From CAZPNX01 sp964518765 (GTDB taxonomy: Bacteria > Edwardsbacteria > AC1 > EtOH8), in contig CAZFJC010000009.1 in assembly GCA_964518765.1 (NCBI GenBank), positions 1-64,000 of the forward strand: a DNA stretch of 64,000 nucleotides, read 5' to 3'. Both the position numbers and the translations under genes were made by a program. This document shows positions 11,058 to 19,627 of the stretch, piece by piece (position 1 is the stretch's first letter; the number at the start of each line of letters is the position of its first letter). The notes below the pieces were generated by a model that saw only the letters and a program-made list of their open reading frames with translations, was not told where the DNA came from and searched no databases.

Positions 11058-12373
11058 TTTTTCTTGGACTGCTCCCGTTGGTAGGCCTCGTCCCTCATGC
11101 GGTTGCGGTAGCCTGGGTCCTGGAACGAGTATTTGAACTTGGTGTGTATGTCGTATCGCTGCTCGATGATGGCCACCACGTCCTCGGTGAAGACCAGCTC
11201 CTCATCGGTAGGTATAACGAACAGCTTGACCCTGGAGCCGTCGGCCGATATCTCGAACTCATGGTTGCGGCTCTTGGCCACCCGGTTTCTCTCCGGATCC
11301 AGCACGATACCCATGCTCTCCAGCCCGGAGACGGCCCCGGCCCTCAGCCGGCGGCCCATCTCCCCGGCCCCCCCGGTAAAGACCACCGCGTCCAGCCGGC
11401 CCAGGGCGGCGTAGTAGGCGCCGATGTACTTGCGCAGCCGGTAGCACTCGATGTCGAAGGCCAGCCTGGCCCGCTCGTCCCCTGCGTCCATGGCGTTCTC
11501 GATGTCCCGACGGTCAGCGTACTTCCCGGCTATCCCCAACAGCCCTGATTTCTTGAGGTAGATGGCCTCGACCTCCTTGGCCGTCTTGCCCTCCTTCTCG
11601 CAGATAAAGGGCATGATCACCGGGTCCACGTCGCCGGACCGGGTGCCCATCACCAGGCCCTCCACCGTTCCCAGTCCCAGACTGGTGTCGAAGCTTTGGC
11701 CGTTCTTGATGGCCGCCAAACTGACCCCGTTGCCGATGTGGCAGGTTATCAGGTTGACCTCCAGAGGATCCCGGCCCAGCATCACCGCCGCCCGTTTGGC
11801 CACATAGAGGTGCGAGGTGCCGTGGAAGCCGTAGCGGCGGACACCGTACTTCTCGTACCACTCGTAGGGAACGGCGTAGATGTAGGAGGTGGGGGGCATG
11901 GTCTGATGGAAGGCGGTGTCCATGACGGCCACGTGCGGCACGTCTGGCATGATGGCCTGGGCCGCCCTGATCCCCAGGACGTTGGGCGGGTTGTGCAGCG
12001 GGGCCAGGGCCGACAGCTCCTCGAAGGCCGCGATTACCTCCTGGTTGATCAGGGTCGACTTGGCAAATTTCTCGCCCCCGTGAACCACCCGGTGGCCCAC
12101 CCCGGAGATATCCCGGACGCTGGACAGCGGCACGTTGCTGTCGTGCAGCATGGTGTCCAGGATCAGCTTGATGGCCACCTCGTGGTTGGGGCAGTCGTGG
12201 TCCACCCGCCTCGGCTCCTGGTGGGGCACCTCGTGGGTGATGGATGAGCCGCCGATGGTCACCCGCTCCACGATGCCCTTGGCCATGATCTCCTTCCGGG
12301 TCCAGTTGTAAAGCTGGTACTTGACCGACGAGCTGCCGCAGTTAAGCGACAGGATGATGGTGTCCTTGGCCAC
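11054..12373 (-). CDS. ackA: Acetate kinase
   Basis: It interconverts acetyl phosphate and acetate with ADP/ATP, giving ATP by substrate-level phosphorylation. N-terminal LSLNCGSSSVKYQLY is the ASKHA-fold phosphate-binding segment, and GFHGTSHLYV is the second family signature. The GTG at 12373 is taken as the start: GGAGGAG lies just upstream and the next residues match the family N terminus, giving 439 residues. The frame runs on to 12457 without support. No phosphotransacetylase gene is in the window. Confidence 0.95.
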   Translation of the reverse strand: MAKDTIILSLNCGSSSVKYQLYNWTRKEIMAKGIVERVTIGGSSITHEVPHQEPRRVDHDCPNHEVAIKLILDTMLHDSNVPLSSVRDISGVGHRVVHGGEKFAKSTLINQEVIAAFEELSALAPLHNPPNVLGIRAAQAIMPDVPHVAVMDTAFHQTMPPTSYIYAVPYEWYEKYGVRRYGFHGTSHLYVAKRAAVMLGRDPLEVNLITCHIGNGVSLAAIKNGQSFDTSLGLGTVEGLVMGTRSGDVDPVIMPFICEKEGKTAKEVEAIYLKKSGLLGIAGKYADRRDIENAMDAGDERARLAFDIECYRLRKYIGAYYAALGRLDAVVFTGGAGEMGRRLRAGAVSGLESMGIVLDPERNRVAKSRNHEFEISADGSRVKLFVIPTDEELVFTEDVVAIIEQRYDIHTKFKYSFQDPGYRNRMRDEAYQREQSKKK

Positions 12374-12482
12374 TAACGCACTCCTCCAGCGATTATGCTC
12401 TGTTGTTTCGCGCGGCGCAGCATCTTTTGCCTGACGATCGACCAGAACTTGTGCCACGTTCTAAGTTAAACGTAGCACGTTA

Positions 12483-12947
12483 TTACCGTTTCACAAAAGG
12501 CAGGCGGTATATCTTTTTCAGGCGGTGCCTGATCCGCGTCAAAGCCGACGGCCGAAAGAAGAAGCCTATCTCCCTCCTGGCCGACTGCGGCGAGTCCGAG
12601 GCGTGGACGCAGTTCTGCCTGGTGTCGGTGGCATAGTCGTGGCGGATGGTGCCGAAGGCCGCCTCCTTGGGGTTGGTGCTGCCCACCAGCTGCCGCAGCG
12701 AGGCGATGGCGTTCTCCCTCTCCACCACACACAGCACGCAGCGGCCCGAGGTCATGAACTTGCACAGCGGCTCGTAGAACGGCTTATGGCGGTGGATGGA
12801 GTAGAATCCCCTGGCCTGTCTCATGGTCAGCTGGGCCATCCGCATGGTCAGGATGTCGAAGCCGTCGACCTCGATGCGGTGCAGTATCTCGCCCACCAGC
12901 CTCCGGCGCACCGCATCCGGCTTGATAATCAGCAGCGTCCGTTCCAT
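12483..12947 (-). CDS. ndk: Nucleoside diphosphate kinase
   Basis: It balances nucleoside triphosphates through a phosphohistidine. The N terminus ERTLLIIKPDAV and the active-site region NCVHASDS, with His115, are diagnostic. The length is 154 residues, slightly longer than E. coli Ndk because of a basic C-terminal tail. It lies alone between ackA and korC, with gaps of about 110 and 155 bp that show no other feature. Confidence 0.95.
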   Translation of the reverse strand: MERTLLIIKPDAVRRRLVGEILHRIEVDGFDILTMRMAQLTMRQARGFYSIHRHKPFYEPLCKFMTSGRCVLCVVERENAIASLRQLVGSTNPKEAAFGTIRHDYATDTRQNCVHASDSPQSARREIGFFFRPSALTRIRHRLKKIYRLPFVKR

Positions 12948-13102
12948 CAGATCTATTTATTGGGAATCCAGTAAACCATGAAAACGTTCCCCCAGTTTTC
13001 CCTGTCGGCACTTACTGGCCGGTCTTTACCCCAGATAGCCGAATTAGCCGCGACGAGGTTATCCCGGTTCCATGCCCTCCTGGCTTCCTAAGAGAGGTTC
13101 CT

Positions 13103-13642
13103 CTATTTTGCCCCGGCCGCCAGCTGGAATCCGATCTCCAGGGCCTGGCGGTTCTTCTCCTCGGTGCCCTTGGGTATCCGGGCCATCACCGCCTTCTCCA
13201 GCGCCCCCCGGCTGACTACCTGGGAGATGCCGGCGATGGCCCCCAGGGCGATGATGTTGGCCACCATCTCGATGCCCACCTCCTGCCTGGCCTTCTGGGA
13301 GAGCGGCAGCTTGATGACGCCCGGCCGGTCCGCCTCCTTGACGTAGAAGGAGTCGACGATGGCCACCGCCTGGGGCTTGAGGTCCAAGCTGTACTTCTCC
13401 CAGGCCTCCTGGGTCATGGCCAGCAGGATGTCGATGGCAGTGGCCTTGGTGAAGTGGATCTCCTGGTCCGAGATGATGACCTCGGCCTTGCTGGCCCCGC
13501 CCCTGGCCTCGGGGCCGTAGCTCTGGGACTGGACCACGTTGTTGCCGTCGTAGACCCCGGCCGCCTCGGCCAGGATGACTCCAGCGGTGATCATCCCCTG
13601 GCCGCCGGATCCGGACAGCCTTATCTCGTATCTCTTCGCCAT
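13103..13642 (-). CDS. korC: 2-oxoacid:ferredoxin oxidoreductase, gamma subunit
   Basis: This 179-residue subunit belongs to the anaerobic 2-oxoglutarate (or related 2-oxoacid) ferredoxin oxidoreductase. It starts at MAKRYEIRLSGSGGQG, which carries the glycine-rich SGSGGQGM motif of the gamma fold. The frame is open upstream into korB, but the ATG at 13642 sits right after the korB stop and matches the family start. It is the last gene of korD-korA-korB-korC. Confidence 0.92.
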   Translation of the reverse strand: MAKRYEIRLSGSGGQGMITAGVILAEAAGVYDGNNVVQSQSYGPEARGGASKAEVIISDQEIHFTKATAIDILLAMTQEAWEKYSLDLKPQAVAIVDSFYVKEADRPGVIKLPLSQKARQEVGIEMVANIIALGAIAGISQVVSRGALEKAVMARIPKGTEEKNRQALEIGFQLAAGAK

Positions 13643-13647
13643 AGCCC

Positions 13648-14472
13648 CTAGCGGCCTCCTTTGGCCTTCTGTATGATCTGGTTGTAAACTTCCGTGTAGC
13701 CCTGCTTCTCGGCGTCGTGGAAGACGCCGGTGATGATCTTGCCCTGAACCTTCTCCGGGGGCAGCTTGGCGGCCGCTTTGACGTTGACGGTATTCTCCTT
13801 CTGCCACTGCAGCATCTTGACGGCGTTGCCCTCTCGATTAAGGCGTCCGTAGAGGGTGGGGCAGGGCGAGACGGCCTCCACCAAGGCGAAGCCTTTCTTG
13901 GCCAGGGCCTGAGCGATCAGCTTCTCCAGCTCCACCGCGTTGAAGGCCGTGCCCCGGGCGGCGAACACGGCCCCGGCCGCCTTGGCCAGGGAGCAAGCGT
14001 CGAAGTCTGGCTCGGCGTGGCCGTAGGGGGCGGTCGAGGCCCGCTTGCCGATGGGGGTGGTTGGCGAGTACTGGCCGCCGGTCATGCCGTAGATCATATT
14101 GTTCATCAGCACCACCGTCATCTCGATGTTGCGCCGGGCGGCGTGGATGAAGTGGTTGCCCCCGATGGCCAGGGCGTCGCCGTCCCCGGTAATGACGATG
14201 ACGTGCAGCCGGGGATTATGCAGCTTGACCCCGGTGGCGAAAGCGATGGCCCGGCCGTGGGCGGTATGCAGGCTGTTGAAGTCACAGTAGACCGGCATCC
14301 GCGAGGAGCAGCCGATCCCCGATATCATGGCTATCTCGTCCCGCACCAGGCCCAGGCTTTTCACCGCCCGGATGATGGCCCCCTGAACGATGCCGTGTCC
14401 GCAGCCCGGGCACCAGACAGTAGGAAACTTCTTGGCCGGGCGCAGCATCTCATAGGAAGGATGTATCTTCAT
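13648..14472 (-). CDS. korB: 2-oxoacid:ferredoxin oxidoreductase, beta subunit
   Basis: This 274-residue thiamine-pyrophosphate-binding subunit catalyses oxidative decarboxylation to acyl-CoA with reduced ferredoxin as electron product. The iron-sulfur ligand region WCPGCGHG is near residue 21, and the TPP motif GDGDALAIGGNHF is near residue 95. The ATG overlaps the korA stop as ATGA. The substrate is probably 2-oxoglutarate by similarity, although related enzymes use branched-chain 2-oxoacids. Confidence 0.93.
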   Translation of the reverse strand: MKIHPSYEMLRPAKKFPTVWCPGCGHGIVQGAIIRAVKSLGLVRDEIAMISGIGCSSRMPVYCDFNSLHTAHGRAIAFATGVKLHNPRLHVIVITGDGDALAIGGNHFIHAARRNIEMTVVLMNNMIYGMTGGQYSPTTPIGKRASTAPYGHAEPDFDACSLAKAAGAVFAARGTAFNAVELEKLIAQALAKKGFALVEAVSPCPTLYGRLNREGNAVKMLQWQKENTVNVKAAAKLPPEKVQGKIITGVFHDAEKQGYTEVYNQIIQKAKGGR

Positions 14473-15605
14473 CTGGCCGCCTCCTCCACCGCCTTTATGA
14501 CCTCGGCCGGGGTGATCATCTCCCCGTCGTAGCGCAAGGCGGTCACCATCCTGGTGTGGGAGCGGTTGGCCCGCTCCACCTCCAGAGCCATTTGGCCCTG
14601 ATTCATCTCCACCACCACCACCGCCTTGGCCTTCCTTAGGACATCGGACACCAGCTGGTGGGGGAATGGCCAGACGATGGTGGGCCTTATAAGTCCTGCC
14701 TTGATCCCCTGGGCCCGGGCCTCCCTGACCGCCTGCTGCGAGGTGCGGGCAGCCGCCCCGTAGGAGAAGAGGACCACCTCGGCGTCGTCCATGAACTCAC
14801 GTTCCACCTCGGTCAGTTCGGACAGATGGTCGACCACCTTGGCCTTCAGCCGGTCCAACTTCCACTTGGCCTCGTCCGCCCGATTGGTGGGGAAGCCCAT
14901 AGGGTCATGGGTCAACCCCGTGATGTTGAAGCGGTAGCCCGAACCCATAGCGGCATATACCCCGCCCACGCTGGTGCCATCGCCGAAGTGCTGGTAATCG
15001 GACGGTTTGACCTTGGGCCGGGGGTGGGTGTAGACCTCCAGCTCCCCGGGCGCCGGTATGGACATCTTCTCCCGCATGTGGCCGATGAACTCGTCCATCA
15101 TCAGCATCACCGGCATCCGAAAGCGCTCGGCCAGGTTGAAGCAGCGGACAGTCTGGGTGAAGCACTCCTCGATGGAGGAGGGCGCCAGGGCGATGGTCTG
15201 GTGGTCGCCGTGGGTCCCCCAGCGGGCCTGCATCATGTCGGCCTGGGCCCCCTTGGTTGGCAGACCGGTGGAGGGCCCGCCCCGCTGGACGTTGACGATG
15301 ACGCAGGGCAGCTCGGCCATGCATCCGTAGCCCAGGAGCTCCATCATCAGCGAGAAGCCCGGCCCGGAGGTGGCGGTCATAGCCTTGGCCCCGGCCGCGG
15401 CCGCGCCCAGCACCGAGCCGATGCCGGCTATCTCGTCCTCCATCTGTATGAATTTGCCGCCGTGCCGGGGAAGCAGCCGGGCCATCTCCTCGGCCACCTC
15501 GGTGGATGGGGTGATGGGGTAGCCGCCGAAGAAATCGCACCCGGCGTAGATGGCGCCCGCGGCGCAGGCCTCGTTGCCCTGGAGCAGGGCCACTTGATTG
15601 CTCAT
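14469..15605 (-). CDS. korA: 2-oxoacid:ferredoxin oxidoreductase, alpha subunit
   Basis: The 378-residue alpha subunit begins MSNQVALLQGNEA and contains GYPITPSTEVAE, the family signature for the pyrimidine-binding domain. It has the RGGPSTGLPTK segment typical of KorA. The frame is open upstream, but the ATG at 15605 overlaps the korD stop as ATGA. It pairs with KorB to form the catalytic core. Confidence 0.94.
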   Translation of the reverse strand: MSNQVALLQGNEACAAGAIYAGCDFFGGYPITPSTEVAEEMARLLPRHGGKFIQMEDEIAGIGSVLGAAAAGAKAMTATSGPGFSLMMELLGYGCMAELPCVIVNVQRGGPSTGLPTKGAQADMMQARWGTHGDHQTIALAPSSIEECFTQTVRCFNLAERFRMPVMLMMDEFIGHMREKMSIPAPGELEVYTHPRPKVKPSDYQHFGDGTSVGGVYAAMGSGYRFNITGLTHDPMGFPTNRADEAKWKLDRLKAKVVDHLSELTEVEREFMDDAEVVLFSYGAAARTSQQAVREARAQGIKAGLIRPTIVWPFPHQLVSDVLRKAKAVVVVEMNQGQMALEVERANRSHTRMVTALRYDGEMITPAEVIKAVEEAAR

Positions 15606-15865
15606 TTCGCTTTCTCCTCGCATACGAAGATGGCCAGGTCCGGGCACCTCATCTCGCACTGCCGGCAGCGAATGCAGTCCTGGGGTCGGACCAGCCTCGG
15701 CTTGCGGTCCTCTCCCATCTCCAGCACTTGCTTGGGGCAGAAGGCCACGCAGATCTCGCAGGACTTGCACCAGGGCTGGTATACGTAGACCGGTAGATTA
15801 TAGCCCTGCTTGAAATCCCTTTCAATCGCCTCCCGGGCTTCCTCCACCGTGGTGTTTTTAGCCAT
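15602..15865 (-). CDS. korD: 2-oxoacid:ferredoxin oxidoreductase, ferredoxin-like delta subunit
   Basis: The 87-residue protein carries two 4Fe-4S binding motifs, CKSCEICVAFCP and CIRCRQCEMRCP, and probably passes electrons from the KorABC core to soluble ferredoxin. The ATG at 15865 is chosen because GGAGG lies five bases upstream; an in-frame codon at 15883 lacks this. It is the first gene of the kor operon. Confidence 0.92.
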   Translation of the reverse strand: MAKNTTVEEAREAIERDFKQGYNLPVYVYQPWCKSCEICVAFCPKQVLEMGEDRKPRLVRPQDCIRCRQCEMRCPDLAIFVCEEKAK

Positions 15866-15900
15866 AGAGCCTCCGTTACGCAATACAAAATAACAATGGA

Positions 15901-15963
15901 AAAACGAAAACGACCGGGAACCTCAGCCGCTTGGGGCGGGAAATTCGGCTTCGTTTTCGTTTT
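15901..15963. repeat. Perfect 13-bp inverted repeat in the korD upstream gap
   Basis: Bases 15901-15913 (aaaacgaaaacga) and 15951-15963 are exact inverted copies around a GC-rich 37-base loop. The element fills most of the gap between the RRM gene and korD. It could end RRM-gene transcription, shape the kor leader, or be one of the dispersed inverted repeats seen elsewhere in the window. Confidence 0.75.
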
Positions 15964-15982
15964 CGCTTTCCGTGTTCCTACC

Positions 15983-16261
15983 TTACCATCGCCGTCCTCG
16001 GCCCCGCTTGCCGCCCTCCTTAGGCCTGGCCTCGTTGACCATGATGGCCTTGCCCTTTATCAGATGTCTCCCCGACAGGGCCTCCACCGCCTTACGGGCC
16101 TCCACCCCGTTGGGCATCTCCACGAAGCCGAAGCCGCGGGAGCGGTTGGTGGTACGGTCCATGATGACCGTCGCCGACTCCACTTTGCCGAAGGGCTCGA
16201 AGGCCGCCCTCAGGTCCTCGTCGGTCACGTCTTGGGCAAGGCTGCCCACGAATAAATTCAT
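15983..16261 (-). CDS. Single-RRM RNA-binding protein
   Basis: This 92-residue protein consists of one RNA recognition motif and a short basic tail. RNP2 is LFVGSL at residues 3-8 and RNP1 is SRGFGFVEM near 39-47; the tail KRGRGRRW is Arg/Gly-rich. Bacterial members of this type are often cold-induced and bind RNA without known sequence specificity. A purine-rich GGAGAGAAG precedes the ATG. It appears to be a single-gene unit. Confidence 0.92.
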   Translation of the reverse strand: MNLFVGSLAQDVTDEDLRAAFEPFGKVESATVIMDRTTNRSRGFGFVEMPNGVEARKAVEALSGRHLIKGKAIMVNEARPKEGGKRGRGRRW

Positions 16262-16344
16262 CTTCTCTCCATTCTACATTTGGGACATGGCGCGCCATGC
16301 CTGTTTAGTAAACATCCCTTTTGTATGCGATTTTCGGATCGTCC

Positions 16345-17286
16345 CTATACAATTATTCTGGTCCCCGATCTCCCCTCCAGCGCCCCGGCCGCCTTCTCCA
16401 GAGAGGTGATGAACACCTGTTCCCCGCCGCCCTCCAGGAACTGGATAGCCGCCTCCACCTTGGGCCCCATGCTGCCGGCGGCGAAGTGCCCCTCGTCCAG
16501 AAAGCGCTTGGCCTCGGCCAGGGTCATGGAGTCCAGGTCGCGCTGGTTCGAAGTTTTATAGTTGAGGGCCACCTTGTCCACCGCCGTCAGGATCATCAGG
16601 ATGCCGGCGCCGATATCCCTGGCCAGCACCGCCGAGGCTCGGTCTTTGTCGATGACCGCATCCACCCCCTCGTAAGCGCCGTCCTTTTCCGCATAGACCG
16701 GCACCCCGCCGCCGCCGGCCGCTATGACGATGGTGCCCTCGTCGACCAGGTTCTTGATAATGCGCCTGTTGACAATGGCCCGGGGTATGGGCGAGGGAAC
16801 GAAGCGACGGTAGCCGCGTCCGGCGTCGTCCCGCACCGTCCATCCCCTGGCCCGCAGCCCCTCGACCTCGGCCTCATGGTAGTAGGGTCCGATGGGCTTG
16901 GAGGGATTGATTATCGACGGATCGTCGCGGTCCACCACCACCTGAGTGACCACGGTACAGACATCGCGGCCAATGCCCTCGCGCCTCAGCCGGTTCTGCA
17001 GGGACTGCTCGATCATGTAGCCCATGCCTCCCTCGGTGTCGGCCACGATGACGCCCAGGGGCAGGGCCGGCAGTCCGGGATAGGTGCGCTCCACCCTTAA
17101 AAGGGCGTTGCCCACTTGGGGCCCGTTGCCGTGGGTGATGGCCAGACGGTATCCCTGCCTGATCAGGGGGAGCACCGCCTCCAGCGCCTGTCGGGTGTTG
17201 GAAAACTGCTGGTGGATGTCCTCTTTGCCGGTGGCCCCGATGGCGTTCCCCCCCAGGGCGACGACCGCGGTCTTGTTTATAGGCAT
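16345..17286 (-). CDS. arcC: Carbamate kinase
   Basis: It makes ATP and carbamate from carbamoyl phosphate and ADP, usually at the end of arginine or agmatine fermentation. VVALGGNAIG at the N terminus and the AAGGGGVPVY segment in the middle are family signatures. The ATG at 17286 gives 313 residues; an in-frame codon at 17307 would add seven residues. No arcA or arcB is nearby. The upstream neighbour encodes a cyclic-2,3-diphosphoglycerate synthetase-type GTPase, separated by a repeat-bearing gap. Confidence 0.94.
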   Translation of the reverse strand: MPINKTAVVALGGNAIGATGKEDIHQQFSNTRQALEAVLPLIRQGYRLAITHGNGPQVGNALLRVERTYPGLPALPLGVIVADTEGGMGYMIEQSLQNRLRREGIGRDVCTVVTQVVVDRDDPSIINPSKPIGPYYHEAEVEGLRARGWTVRDDAGRGYRRFVPSPIPRAIVNRRIIKNLVDEGTIVIAAGGGGVPVYAEKDGAYEGVDAVIDKDRASAVLARDIGAGILMILTAVDKVALNYKTSNQRDLDSMTLAEAKRFLDEGHFAAGSMGPKVEAAIQFLEGGGEQVFITSLEKAAGALEGRSGTRIIV

Positions 17287-17295
17287 GGCGTTCTG

Positions 17296-17401
17296 CCACA
17301 GAGGCACTGGGACACAGAGATATTCTCGATTTGATATACTATTATAATATAGTATTCAGTTTCCATCCAGGAACGATCTCTGCGCCTCAGCGTCTCCGTG
17401 G
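17296..17401. repeat. Imperfect 26-bp inverted repeat with AT-rich centre
   Basis: Bases 17296-17321 (starting ccacagaggcactggg) and 17376-17401 (starting atctctgcgcctcagc) are inverted copies with a handful of mismatches. The AT-rich middle contains a smaller hairpin (atacta at 17336-17341 and tagtat at 17350-17355). The arms resemble the cacagag/ctctgtg repeats scattered through many environmental genomes. It lies between arcC and the upstream GTPase gene. Confidence 0.75.
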
Positions 17402-17412
17402 AGAAAAGGGCC

Positions 17413-18738
17413 TTATTTCTTGAATTTGACTGTTTTCCTGATGACCTCAGCCAGGTCGGGCTTGGAGGTCTCCTTGAGGTCATAGGTCACCCGCACCGCC
17501 GGCCTGGGGAAGGTCACCAGCCGACGCAGGTCAATGGGGGTGCCGATGACATACATGTCGCAGGGGGTGGCGTTGATGGTAGCCTGAAGGTCCTCGATCT
17601 GCCTCTTGGAGTAGCCCATGGCCGGCAGCAGGGTGCCGATGCCCGGGTACTTAACGAAGGTGTCCTTGATGGTACCCACCGCGTACTGTCTGGGATCGAC
17701 CAGCTGGGAGGCCCCGTGCTTGCGGGCGGCCACCACCCCGGCCCCGTACTTCATCTCGCCGTGGGTCAGGGTCGGCCCGTCCTCGATAACCAGCACCCGC
17801 TTGCCGCGGATGGAGTCCGGGGCCTCTGCCTTGACCGGGGATTCGGCGTCGATGACCACCGCCTTGGGGTTGATGGCGGCGATATTGTGCTTGACGGCCT
17901 CGATGTCCTCGCGGCGGGCGCTGTCCTCCTTGTTGATGACCACCACCTGGGCTCGGCGCAGGTTGACCTCCCCGGGGTAGTAGCCTAGCTCGTGCCCGGC
18001 CCGATGGGGGTCGGTGACCACGATCTCCAGGTCCGACTTGTAGAAGGGGAAGTCGTTGTTGCCGCCGTCCCAAACGATGACATCGGCCTCGCGTTCCGCC
18101 TGGCGCAGGATGGCCTCATAGTCAACTCCGGCGTAGATAACGTTCCCCCGAACCACGTGTGGCTCGTATTCCTCCATCTCCTCGATGGTGCACTTGTGCC
18201 TGGCTAGGTCATCGATGGTGGCAAAACGCTGCACCTTCTGCTTGACCAGGTCGCCGTAGGGCATGGGGTGACGGATGGCCACCACCCTCTTGCCCATCCC
18301 CATCAGGATCTCTATCACCCGCCGAGTGGTCTGGCTCTTGCCGCAGCCGGTCCTAACGGCGCATATCGAGACCAAGGGCTTCTTGGACTTGATCATGGTG
18401 TTCCGCGGCCCCAACATCATGAAGTCCGCCCCGGCGGCGTTGACGACAGCGCCTCGGCTCATGACGTGCTGGTAGGGTACGTCGGAGTAGGAGAAAACGA
18501 CCAGGTCGGCCTTGAGCTTGTCGATCAGCTTGGCCAGGTCCTTCTCGTCGTAGATGGGGATGCCATTGGGGTAAGCCTTGCCGGCCAGGGCGGCCGGGTA
18601 CTTCCTGCCGGCTATATCGGGTATCTGGGTGGCGGTAAAAGCCACCACTTGGTATTCCTTGTTGTTGCGGAAGTAGGTATTGAAATTGTGGAAGTCGCGT
18701 CCCGCGGCTCCCATGATGATTACCCGCCTCTTGGCCAT
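17413..18738 (-). CDS. GTPase of the cyclic 2,3-diphosphoglycerate synthetase family
   Basis: This 441-residue protein starts MAKRRVIIMGAAGRDFHNF, and its P-loop region reads RTGCGKSQTTR near residue 130. It matches bacterial homologues of archaeal cyclic 2,3-diphosphoglycerate synthetase. Archaeal enzymes make a thermoprotective solute, but the role of the many mesophile homologues is not established. AAGGAGG lies eight bases before the ATG. A TTGACT-17-TAAAAT promoter lies about 150 bp upstream, leaving a leader of about 140 nt with a small hairpin next to the ribosome-binding site. It is the likely partner of arcC just downstream. Confidence 0.85.
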   Translation of the reverse strand: MAKRRVIIMGAAGRDFHNFNTYFRNNKEYQVVAFTATQIPDIAGRKYPAALAGKAYPNGIPIYDEKDLAKLIDKLKADLVVFSYSDVPYQHVMSRGAVVNAAGADFMMLGPRNTMIKSKKPLVSICAVRTGCGKSQTTRRVIEILMGMGKRVVAIRHPMPYGDLVKQKVQRFATIDDLARHKCTIEEMEEYEPHVVRGNVIYAGVDYEAILRQAEREADVIVWDGGNNDFPFYKSDLEIVVTDPHRAGHELGYYPGEVNLRRAQVVVINKEDSARREDIEAVKHNIAAINPKAVVIDAESPVKAEAPDSIRGKRVLVIEDGPTLTHGEMKYGAGVVAARKHGASQLVDPRQYAVGTIKDTFVKYPGIGTLLPAMGYSKRQIEDLQATINATPCDMYVIGTPIDLRRLVTFPRPAVRVTYDLKETSKPDLAEVIRKTVKFKK

Positions 18739-18886
18739 TATTGACCTCCTTTTACCGGTTAACGGCTTTGTTCGTTAAGTGCTTGCCGTACCTGTGTTTA
18801 GTCAAAGGGGTCTTCGATGAGCCAAGCGATGATATAATCTACTCTGTGGGTCATTTCCTCGATTACTATTAATGGTATAGATGATA

Positions 18887-18915
18887 ATTTTAACACCATT
18901 TAAGCCAATAGTCAA
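18887..18915 (-). promoter_or_regulatory. Sigma-70-type promoter for the cDPG-synthetase-like gene
   Basis: On the minus strand TTGACT (18910-18915) and TAAAAT (18887-18892) are 17 bp apart. The predicted transcript begins near 18880 and has a leader of about 140 nt before the ATG at 18738. Confidence 0.7.
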
Positions 18916-18960
18916 GCATAATCGGCCCGAGGCGCTTGTCCCTTCTATTGGTTGCAGCGA

Positions 18961-18989
18961 TTGACAGGCCGTAGATTATTTGCTATAAT
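18961..18989 (+). promoter_or_regulatory. Perfect consensus promoter for tRNA-Asp
   Basis: TTGACA (18961-18966), a 17-bp spacer and TATAAT (18984-18989) lie immediately before the tRNA. The expected start is near 18996, a few bases ahead of the mature 5' end. Confidence 0.9.
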
Positions 18990-19001
18990 TGTTGCGATGT
19001 C

Positions 19002-19080
<79 letters not shown>

Positions 19081-19082
19081 TC

Positions 19083-19113
19083 AAAAAAGCCCTGCATGTA
19101 GCAGGGCTTTTTT
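19083..19113 (+). terminator. Rho-independent terminator after tRNA-Asp
   Basis: The stem gccctgc (19089-19095) pairs with gcagggc (19101-19107) around a 5-base loop, followed by seven T. An A-run on the other side makes it usable in both directions, also for the gene ending at 19127. Confidence 0.93.
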
Positions 19114-19126
19114 CTTCCCTCGGCCT

Positions 19127-19597
19127 TCAGGCCAAGCCAGTCGTGCCCCGAGCATACTCCTCAATGATCTCGCCGGCCCGTCGGGCCGCCCAGGCCACCA
19201 CCAGATTGCAGACCTCGTTATGCACCAGCTGCTCATAGCGGCGCCGGCCATCCTCTGTCCTCAGATCGATCCTGGAGATATCCCGGCACAGGCTGCTGTA
19301 GAACCGCTCCTGGAACTCGTCCATCAGCCGGTCGACCGCCGAATAGCAGGGATCCCGGCTGGCCTGGGCGTCGTCTCGGCCAAGTGCCAGGCCGATGGCC
19401 ATGGCCGCCCCCGACAGGGCGCCGCAGAGGCTTCCGTTGCGGGCCAGGCCGCCGCCGAATCCGGTGGCCACGCGCGGGATCAGGCGGGCCAGGCCGCCGC
19501 CCTGAAAAGCCGGCTGCCGGGAAAGCGCCAGCAGCACCGACTCGGCGCAGTTATAGCCGCTGTTGAAGTATCTCTTGGCCTCTTCTTCTATGACCAT
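19127..19597 (-). CDS. C_GCAxxG_C_C family putative redox protein
   Basis: This 156-residue protein has the conserved cysteines Cys17 (YNCAES), Cys58 in LCGALSGAAMAIG, Cys104 and Cys130, matching the C_GCAxxG_C_C family. Members are thought to be redox-active or metal-binding, but no reaction is known. No signal peptide is visible. A bidirectional terminator shared with tRNA-Asp lies downstream, and a repeat-rich membrane-like protein is encoded upstream. Confidence 0.8.
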   Translation of the reverse strand: MVIEEEAKRYFNSGYNCAESVLLALSRQPAFQGGGLARLIPRVATGFGGGLARNGSLCGALSGAAMAIGLALGRDDAQASRDPCYSAVDRLMDEFQERFYSSLCRDISRIDLRTEDGRRRYEQLVHNEVCNLVVAWAARRAGEIIEEYARGTTGLA

Positions 19598-19627
19598 CCT
19601 ATGATCCCTCGATGCTGTTCGGCCGGT

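Noticed and set aside
13091..13106. Hairpin agagg/cctct at the end of korC
   Set aside because: The loop is only two bases, too small to form a real terminator.
14658..15788. 376-residue plus-strand open frame opposite korA
   Set aside because: korA is unmistakable on the other strand and this frame has no recognisable domain.
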